This document shows, in pieces, positions 7,020 to 12,387 of a stretch of 12,387 nucleotides of DNA. Each line of letters opens with the position of its first letter. Position 1 is the stretch's first letter. This DNA is from an uncultured Lachnospiraceae bacterium (GTDB taxonomy: Bacteria; Bacillota; Clostridia; Lachnospirales; Lachnospiraceae). The DNA is taken from the NCBI GenBank assembly GCA_947178465.1, contig CAMWYL010000055.1:1-12387 (forward strand). Direction: 5' to 3'. The notes under the pieces are model-generated. The model saw nothing but the letters and a program-made list of their open reading frames with translations. It did not search any database and was not told where the DNA came from. The position numbers and the translations under genes are program-made.

Positions 7020-8900
7020 TTGAAGGCAAAAAAAATGACAGCGCTTTTGCTGTCTGTGGCAATGGGAGTTTCTCTCTGCGCATGCGGAGGAAATGATGCC
7101 CAAAACACAAGCACCGGCACACCGGAGTCGCAGCAGGCTGCGGAGGCGGGCACGGAGCAGGCGCAGACGGAAGCGAATGAGGAAAAGGCGCCGGAGGCGC
7201 AGGCAGCACCGGGAGAGGTCAGCATCGACTTCGAGGACGGCCTGTTCGGATTTATCGGAAATGATAAGACCGCAAGCGGCGCGGCGGATGATTCCGTGTT
7301 CTCGATAGAGGATTACAACGGATCAAAGGCATTGAAGGTAACGGCACAGGGCAAGCAGCCGTTTGTCGGAATTCAGGCGGATGCTCTCTTGGGAGATAAT
7401 GCTTCCAAGCTCAAGACCGTTGAGTTGACAATCGGAACGGAGAACCCTGACGGGCAGTTCTTTGCCTGCTCCGGTAATATTTACGGCTTTGTAGGCGAGG
7501 AGAATACCAAGACAAACGAGGCATGGTCGGTTTATCTGGAGAACGGTAATCCGAAGACGGTAAGCTATACCGTTCCGAATAACCAGTCTTTTGGTGCGGG
7601 AAACTTTATTGTCGTTTCTCTGGAGACAGATAACGGCAAGGATAAGGGCGCCGCACAGGCGAACATGTACATTGACAACATTGTCTTTAAGGATGCGGAC
7701 GGAAATGTGCTTTCGGCAGATACCTCTGCGGAGTACGTAGCTGCGAGCACCGGTGCGGACAGGGCCAATCTGTATGTAGTAACGAAGGCGGTGAACTTTG
7801 AAGGCTTTGCATGCAAGGGCGACGGCTGGGCACAAAACGGCTTTGACATGCCGCAGGAAATCCTTGATGCGTTAGTGCCGGGTTCTGTAGTGGAGATTTC
7901 CTATACGAGCGATAACGGCGATATGTGGCTTGTAATGCCGGATGCGGCGGCAGGCTGGATGAGAGTCGGAAACGGCGATGGCGATGTATTCGCGTATCGC
8001 AACAATGCGGGAAATATTGCACAGATTACTTATGAGCAGCTTGCATCCGTTTGTGGCGATGATGTTTCGACATGGGGCGCGAGAATGCAGTGCGAGGCAA
8101 GCGGTGCATGGGAGGTAAGCTCCGTGAAGGTCGGTATGAAGAGCAATCCGATTGCGGCAGTAGGCGCAGTGAACTTTGAAGGCTTTGTGTGCAGCGGAGA
8201 CGGCTGGGCACAGAACGGCTTTGATATGCCGCAGGAAATCCTTGATGCGTTAGTGCCGGGTTCTGTAGTGGAGATTTCCTATACGAGCGATAACGGCGAT
8301 ATGTGGCTTGTAATGCCGGATGCGGCGGCAGGCTGGATGAGAGTCGGAAACGGCGATGGCGATGTATTCGCGTATCGCAACAATGCGGGAAATATTGCAC
8401 AGATTACTTATGAGCAGCTTGCATCCGTTTGTGGCGATGATGTTTCGACATGGGGCGCGAGAATGCAGTGCGAGGCAAGCGGTGCATGGGAGGTTTACGG
8501 CGTAAAGGTTGGAAAAGTACAGGAGATGAAGGTGCTGAGCCAACCCACAGTGTTTGAAGGCTTTGTGTGCAGCGGAGACGGCTGGGCGCAGAACGGTTTT
8601 GATATGCCGCAGGAAATCCTTGACGCACTCGTACCGGGCGCAGTCGTACAGGTTTCTTACAAGAGTGATAACGGCGATATGTGGCTTGTAATACCGGATG
8701 CGGTGGCAGGCTGGATGAGAGTCGGAAACGGCGACGGTGATGTATTTGCGTCCTGCACCGGAAGTGTCTGCCAGCTCACTTATGAGCAGCTTGCATCCAT
8801 CTGTGGCGATGATGTTTCGACATGGGGCGCAAGAATGCAGTGCGAAGCAAGCGGTGCATGGGAGGTTTACAGTGTTGTTGTAGGAATTCCTGCAGAATAG
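7020..8900 (+). CDS. Surface lipoprotein with N-terminal beta-sandwich and three Trp-rich CBM-like repeats
   Basis: The 626-aa product has a lipoprotein signal peptide. The lipobox is probably LCAC, with lipidated C22, although C20 is also possible. A low-complexity Ala/Glu/Gln linker runs to about 65, which would space the protein off the membrane. Residues 66-240, starting EVSIDFEDG, read as a jelly-roll or galactose-binding-like domain, ending YIDNIVFKDADGN. Three repeats follow at 258-372, 384-498 and 510-622. Each carries five conserved Trp in GDGWAQNGFD, DMWLVMPD, GWMRVGNGDGD, STWGARMQCE and AWEV. This pattern resembles aromatic-rich carbohydrate-binding modules. The exact CBM family is not recognised. 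No catalytic domain is present, so it probably captures glycan for the neighbouring binding protein and transporter. Repeats 1 and 2 are almost identical; repeat 3 is two residues shorter and contains extra Cys residues. Start is TTG. Confidence 0.85.
   Translation: MKAKKMTALLLSVAMGVSLCACGGNDAQNTSTGTPESQQAAEAGTEQAQTEANEEKAPEAQAAPGEVSIDFEDGLFGFIGNDKTASGAADDSVFSIEDYNGSKALKVTAQGKQPFVGIQADALLGDNASKLKTVELTIGTENPDGQFFACSGNIYGFVGEENTKTNEAWSVYLENGNPKTVSYTVPNNQSFGAGNFIVVSLETDNGKDKGAAQANMYIDNIVFKDADGNVLSADTSAEYVAASTGADRANLYVVTKAVNFEGFACKGDGWAQNGFDMPQEILDALVPGSVVEISYTSDNGDMWLVMPDAAAGWMRVGNGDGDVFAYRNNAGNIAQITYEQLASVCGDDVSTWGARMQCEASGAWEVSSVKVGMKSNPIAAVGAVNFEGFVCSGDGWAQNGFDMPQEILDALVPGSVVEISYTSDNGDMWLVMPDAAAGWMRVGNGDGDVFAYRNNAGNIAQITYEQLASVCGDDVSTWGARMQCEASGAWEVYGVKVGKVQEMKVLSQPTVFEGFVCSGDGWAQNGFDMPQEILDALVPGAVVQVSYKSDNGDMWLVIPDAVAGWMRVGNGDGDVFASCTGSVCQLTYEQLASICGDDVSTWGARMQCEASGAWEVYSVVVGIPAE
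7791..8885 (+). repeat. In-gene tandem repeat, three units, 378-bp period
   Basis: Units run 7791-8135, 8169-8513 and 8547-8885, separated by short linkers, with an exact 378-bp (126-codon) period. Units 1 and 2 are identical over 269 bp (7848-8116 against 8226-8494), including synonymous positions, which points to recent duplication or gene conversion. Unit 3 is clearly older: it has scattered synonymous and replacement changes and a 6-bp loss where YRNNAGNIAQ is replaced by SCTGSVCQ. Identity over this length also exceeds typical short reads, so copy number in the assembly may be unreliable. Confidence 0.93.
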
Positions 8901-8907
8901 GAAAGAT

Positions 8908-8913
8908 AGGAGG
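8908..8913 (+). promoter_or_regulatory. Shine-Dalgarno that fixes the binding-protein start
   Basis: AGGAGG lies 10 nt before ATG 8924. The frame stays open upstream to an ATG at 8822 inside the preceding gene, but only the 8924 start gives a proper lipoprotein signal peptide. Confidence 0.85.
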
Positions 8914-8923
8914 ATATAATTCA

Positions 8924-10336
8924 ATGAAAAAATCATCAAAGAAGCTTTTGGCATTGGGACTGAGTGCGGCAATGGTTCTGGGATTGACCGCATGCGGCGG
9001 CAGCTCTGACACACCTGCGAATAATGCAACGGACAGTGCCGCAAATACAAATAATACGAGTGCGGCGAATAATAACACCGGCAGCGAAGAGTTTACACGA
9101 CCGGCGGAAAAGAGAGTCATCACAATCGGTACATGGTTTGATCATTATTATACATCAGACCATACCAGCATTGAGGACAATCCGAATGTAACGGATGTGG
9201 AGGCTGCGCAGATGCAGCTTGACAATATGCGCGCCATTGAGGAAAAGTACAATGTTGAGCTGCGCTTTGTCAACCTGACTTGGGATGGTACGATTGAGTC
9301 CATCAATACTTCGATTATGGCAGGACAGCCGGACTGCGATATTTATGAGGTAGACGTTCAGTTTGGCGTACCTGCGGCATTTAACGGCTATGCGGCGGCA
9401 CTGGAGGATATTGTTCCCGCGAATGCGGATGTTCTGACAACACAGCAGATTTTAAAGCCGCTGGATATTGGCACGGAGAAGACATATTTATTTAAGGCAG
9501 TGACATTGGGTGATCAGCTTGGCGGGTATCCTCTGGGCTTTAACATGGATATGATTAATGAGGCAGGTCTCGAGAATCCGCAGGATTTGTGGGACAGAGG
9601 CGAGTGGACTTGGGATAAGTTCGAGGAATACTGCGTTGCATTGACAAAGGATACGGACGGAGACGGCGTAACGGATGTCTATGGCTACGGTGGATGGTGG
9701 ACCACTATGCTCGCAAACCTGCTGATGTCCAACGGCGCGACAATCGCGGCCGGTGCGAATGAGACCTTGAGCAGCGCGGAGACCGGTGAGGTGCTGAACT
9801 TCATCAATACCCTTTATAATGTTGACAAGTGTGCAAGACCTTGGGATGCGGACGATTGGGACAGCAACAATTCCTGCTATAAGACAGGCGAGATCTGCTT
9901 CTTCATCGCTCCGGCATGGACGATTACACCGGATGAGCTGAACTTTGAGTTTGGCGTAGTGCCTTGGCCGGTAGGACCGAGCGGAGACAAGAAGACAAAT
10001 AACGGTATGGCGCTGGCAGGCAATGCGTATATGATTGCGAACGGTGTTGAGGATCCCGGATTTGTATATCAGGTATTCGAGGATTGGCATAACTGGTTTG
10101 CGGGCGACACAGAGCTTCGTGATGATGTAGAGTGGTTTGAGAACCAGATGGTATCTCAGAGAAACTTCAATTATCTGCTTGAAATCGGACAGAGAGAGCA
10201 GTTTGACCTCTGGCAGACCATTTCCGTTGAGAACTTCAACGTAATCGGCATGCTTGCCGGTGAAGTGACTCCTGCACAGCTTCAGGAGCAGGCAAAGCAG
10301 GAATTCCAGACCGGATTGGATGCGTTCTTTAAGTAA
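8924..10336 (+). CDS. Extracellular solute-binding lipoprotein of a sugar ABC importer (UgpB-like, family 1)
   Basis: The 470-aa product starts MKKSSKKLLALGLSAAMVLG and has a lipobox LTAC with lipidated C24. A Thr/Asn/Ala-rich tether runs to about residue 60. The mature protein has the clam-shell family layout: VITIGTWFDHYY near the mature N terminus, EKYNVELRF (typical of family 1 binding proteins), GYPLGFNMDMINEAG in the hinge region, and GEWTWDKFEEYCVALTKD. Residues 243-251 (DTDGDGVTD) form a DxDxDG calcium-binding-type loop found in many such proteins. Many Trp residues (GGWWTT, RPWDADDWD, FEDWHNWF) suggest stacking on a sugar ligand. It is the last gene of the operon, 23 bp after the CBM-like lipoprotein, and should deliver substrate to the two permeases. 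The substrate is unknown. Confidence 0.93.
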   Translation: MKKSSKKLLALGLSAAMVLGLTACGGSSDTPANNATDSAANTNNTSAANNNTGSEEFTRPAEKRVITIGTWFDHYYTSDHTSIEDNPNVTDVEAAQMQLDNMRAIEEKYNVELRFVNLTWDGTIESINTSIMAGQPDCDIYEVDVQFGVPAAFNGYAAALEDIVPANADVLTTQQILKPLDIGTEKTYLFKAVTLGDQLGGYPLGFNMDMINEAGLENPQDLWDRGEWTWDKFEEYCVALTKDTDGDGVTDVYGYGGWWTTMLANLLMSNGATIAAGANETLSSAETGEVLNFINTLYNVDKCARPWDADDWDSNNSCYKTGEICFFIAPAWTITPDELNFEFGVVPWPVGPSGDKKTNNGMALAGNAYMIANGVEDPGFVYQVFEDWHNWFAGDTELRDDVEWFENQMVSQRNFNYLLEIGQREQFDLWQTISVENFNVIGMLAGEVTPAQLQEQAKQEFQTGLDAFFK

Positions 10337-10356
10337 ATATCAGGATTGCAGTATCA

Positions 10357-10391
10357 AAAAGGAGCCTTCGAGTAAACTCGAGGGCTCTTTT
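10357..10391 (+). terminator. Intrinsic terminator of the sugar operon
   Basis: The stem pairs the A-rich AAAAGGAGCCTTCGAG arm with CTCGAGGGCTCTTTT across a TAAA loop, with one bulged G and one T-G wobble. It ends in a four-T tract and begins about 20 bp after the binding-protein stop codon. Position, GC-rich stem and T-tract all fit Rho-independent termination. Confidence 0.88.
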
Positions 10392-10413
10392 GACGTTGTG
10401 TCCCCGCCGGTAA

Positions 10414-10441
10414 TTGATTTTTACCATAAAAAATGTATAAT
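10414..10441 (+). promoter_or_regulatory. SigA-type promoter for the histidine kinase gene
   Basis: TTGATT (10414-10419) and a perfect TATAAT (10436-10441) are separated by 16 bp, just downstream of the operon terminator and 43 bp before the kinase start. A transcription start near 10448 would leave a leader of about 37 nt containing the SD GGAGGG at 10475-10480. The kinase is therefore likely transcribed independently of the transport operon. Confidence 0.65.
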
Positions 10442-10484
10442 AAAGATATGTTTAGATACAGCGAGTATAAAAGCGGAGGGTTCC

Positions 10485-12387
10485 ATGAGTGAGATGAAGT
10501 ACAATACAGAAGATGGCGCTGCAATGGTTGATCATACAATAAAAGTTATCGAGCAGATTGCGGAGGGAATGCCGGGAGGTTTCTTTATTTATCATGCGGA
10601 TGGTGATGAGGAACTGATCTATATCAACAGTGCAATACTGCGGATTTTTGGATGCGACACGGAGGAGGAGTTTCGTGAGCTGACAGGCTTTACCTTTCGG
10701 GGAATGGTCTGTCCGGAGGATGTGGAGACTGTCGAGGCAAGCATCAGGGAGCAGATTGCAAATAATACCTATGAGTTGGATTATGTGGAGTATCGCATTG
10801 TCCAGCGGGACGGTTCTGTCCGCTGGGTTGAAGATCATGGACATTTCGTGCATTCAAAGCAGTATGGCGACATTTTTTATGTGTTTATCGATGATGCGAC
10901 AGAGCGGATGAAAAAGCGCATCATGGAGCTGGAAGAGGTCAATGAGGAGCTGCGCAAGGCATATGAGAGAGAGGTTCAATATAAGAAGGCAATTCTGCAG
11001 GATACGCTTTATTTTCTGGAGGTCAATCTGACCAAGGATACTTTTACCTGTGCTCCTGCACAGACAGTAGACGAGCAGCCGGATGAGCTGTTGAAGGTGA
11101 TGGGAATACCGGCCTACGGAAGCTATTCCGGGTATATTTCCCGCTGCGAGAAAAATATGATTTCCGGGGAGGTGGGGGCGTTTGGCCGGTTCTGTAACGC
11201 AAAGAGGCTGATTCAGTGCTACGAAAAGGGAGAGCCGGAACAGTCGTATGACACCTGGATGATTGATTCGCTGGGCCGGAAGCGGCTGTGTCATTACATA
11301 TTTCTGCTTGGCAGCGCGGGACATACAAAGGATGTGGTGGCGCTGGCAATCGTAAAGGATATCACGGAACAGTCGGAGCGTCAGACGCTGCTGCAGTCCG
11401 CACTGCGTCAGGCGCAGACTGCAGGGATTGCGAGAAATACGTTTCTTTTTCATATGTCGCATGACATCCGGACGCCGTTAAATGCCATTATCGGATATGC
11501 GGAGCTTACAAAGGGGCGTGTGGATGATTCGGAGAAAATTGTTGAATATATGGATAAAATCCGCATGTCAGGGGAACAGCTTCTGGCAATCGTCAACGAG
11601 TCTCTGGAGATTACCCGGATGGAATCCGGAAGGGCAAAGCTCGTTGAGGGCCCGTGCCGATTGGAAGATCTGCTTGAGGACATTGAAAAGGAAATGCAGC
11701 CGCAAATGAATGTCAAAGCAGTACGGTTTACAATCGATAAATCGGCAATCATGCATTTTGCGGTGGTCGCGGACTATATCCGTATTAAGGAAATCCTGAA
11801 CCAGCTGCTCGACAATGCAGTGAAATACACGTCCCCGAACGGAAAAGTCAGCCTTTCGGTCGTCGAAACGGATATGAAACACAAGGATTACGGGAAGTAT
11901 GAGTTTATTGTCGAGGATAACGGAAACGGCATCTCAGAGGACTTCATGGCAGATTTGTTCAATCCCTTTAAGCGGGAGCAGAATACGACAAAGAGCGGTG
12001 TTTTCGGCACAGGTCTGGGGCTTGCAGTGGTAAAAAACCTTGTCGATATGATGGAGGGAAGCATCTCTGTGGAAAGTAAGGTCGGGCAGGGAAGCAAATT
12101 CACGGTGAGTTTGCTGCTGAAGCTTCAGGAGCAAGAGGATTTGGACGAACAGGAGAGCCCGATAGAGCTTGCGGATGAGGATGCCTTGAAGGGAAAGCGG
12201 ATATTGCTTGTGGAGGATAATGAGATTAACAGTGAAATCGCGGAGGAGCTGCTATGCTCCCGCGGATACGTTGTGGAGACTGCAAATGACGGCAGTGTGG
12301 CGGTGGAAAGGATGCGAAATGTACTGCCGGGATATTATTCGCTGATTCTGATGGATATTCAGATGCCGATTATGAACGGCTATGAAG
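10485..12387 (+). CDS. PAS-containing hybrid sensor histidine kinase, 3' end cut by window
   Basis: 634 codons are visible without a stop. No signal peptide or transmembrane helix is seen, so it is predicted to be a cytoplasmic sensor. Residues about 23-145 form a PAS domain (FFIYHADGDEELIYIN to YVFIDDATERMKK). A coiled helix leads into a second, more divergent PAS-like region at about 170-300 that ends VKDITEQSE. HisKA starts near 313 with HMSHDIRTPLNAIIGYAEL, where H326 is the expected phospho-His. The ATPase domain has the N box LNQLLDNAVKYT (N444), DNGNGIS (D478, G480, G482) and GTGLGLAVVKN (508-518). A receiver domain starts near 571 with ILLVEDNEIN (E577, D578) and reaches LMDIQMPIMNG with phosphoacceptor D624. 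The window ends soon after, and the receiver's Lys and remaining helices, plus perhaps an Hpt domain, lie beyond. The ATG is set by GGAGGG 4 nt upstream. A regulatory link to the neighbouring operon is inference. Confidence 0.93.
   Translation, partial: MSEMKYNTEDGAAMVDHTIKVIEQIAEGMPGGFFIYHADGDEELIYINSAILRIFGCDTEEEFRELTGFTFRGMVCPEDVETVEASIREQIANNTYELDYVEYRIVQRDGSVRWVEDHGHFVHSKQYGDIFYVFIDDATERMKKRIMELEEVNEELRKAYEREVQYKKAILQDTLYFLEVNLTKDTFTCAPAQTVDEQPDELLKVMGIPAYGSYSGYISRCEKNMISGEVGAFGRFCNAKRLIQCYEKGEPEQSYDTWMIDSLGRKRLCHYIFLLGSAGHTKDVVALAIVKDITEQSERQTLLQSALRQAQTAGIARNTFLFHMSHDIRTPLNAIIGYAELTKGRVDDSEKIVEYMDKIRMSGEQLLAIVNESLEITRMESGRAKLVEGPCRLEDLLEDIEKEMQPQMNVKAVRFTIDKSAIMHFAVVADYIRIKEILNQLLDNAVKYTSPNGKVSLSVVETDMKHKDYGKYEFIVEDNGNGISEDFMADLFNPFKREQNTTKSGVFGTGLGLAVVKNLVDMMEGSISVESKVGQGSKFTVSLLLKLQEQEDLDEQESPIELADEDALKGKRILLVEDNEINSEIAEELLCSRGYVVETANDGSVAVERMRNVLPGYYSLILMDIQMPIMNGYE

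Noticed and set aside
8915..8920. TATAAT before the binding-protein gene as a promoter
   Set aside because: No matching -35 upstream, and transcription would start inside or after the start codon region, separating it from the SD.
8822..8923. Extended N terminus of the binding protein from ATG 8822
   Set aside because: It would overlap the preceding gene and bury the clear lipoprotein signal peptide; AGGAGG at 8908-8913 supports 8924.
8250..9050. Minus-strand open frames across the triple repeat, including two nearly identical ones
   Set aside because: They repeat only because the underlying plus-strand repeats do. The products are low-complexity and lack start signals.

Overview
The window looks like chromosome from a gut-type Firmicute, most likely a Lachnospiraceae-like clostridium. 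The reasons are moderate GC content, strong AGGAGG-type Shine-Dalgarno sites usually 8-10 nt before the start, occasional GTG and TTG starts, and a carbohydrate ABC operon with a DUF5696-type protein, a layout I associate with that group and with Paenibacillus. The first 45 bases are not biological: they match an Illumina Nextera i5 primer/adapter with an 8-nt index and the Tn5 mosaic end. The window therefore starts at a contig end with untrimmed adapter.

Bases 46-372 hold no convincing gene. There may be a 3' coding tail ending at 118. It is followed by a long imperfect hairpin (120-179), a perfect 10-bp hairpin (181-203) and a 43-bp tandem repeat (194-318) whose units carry a phased palindromic core, TTGACCGGTCAA or a close variant.

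Bases 373-10336 form one tightly packed seven-gene plus-strand operon. In order it encodes: a secreted, C-terminally membrane-anchored NHL beta-propeller/TPR-like protein; a five-helix Yip1-type membrane protein; an 860-aa DUF5696-type extracytoplasmic protein anchored at its N terminus and probably glycosidase-like; two sugar ABC permeases of the UgpA/LplB and UgpE/LplC type; a lipoprotein with one N-terminal beta-sandwich and three near-identical Trp-rich beta-sandwich repeats that look carbohydrate-binding; and a solute-binding lipoprotein. A good intrinsic terminator follows at 10357-10391. There is no ATPase gene, as is usual for this transporter class, which typically shares an MsmK/UgpC-like ATPase encoded elsewhere.

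The most plausible joint role is surface capture of a glycan by the multi-domain lipoprotein and the binding protein, processing by the DUF5696 protein, and import through the two permeases. The NHL and Yip1 proteins would be membrane-associated accessory or scaffold factors. The substrate cannot be read from the sequence.

From 10414 a separate promoter drives a cytoplasmic PAS-containing hybrid histidine kinase. It has PAS, PAS-like, HisKA, HATPase and receiver regions and runs off the end of the window just after the receiver phosphoacceptor Asp.
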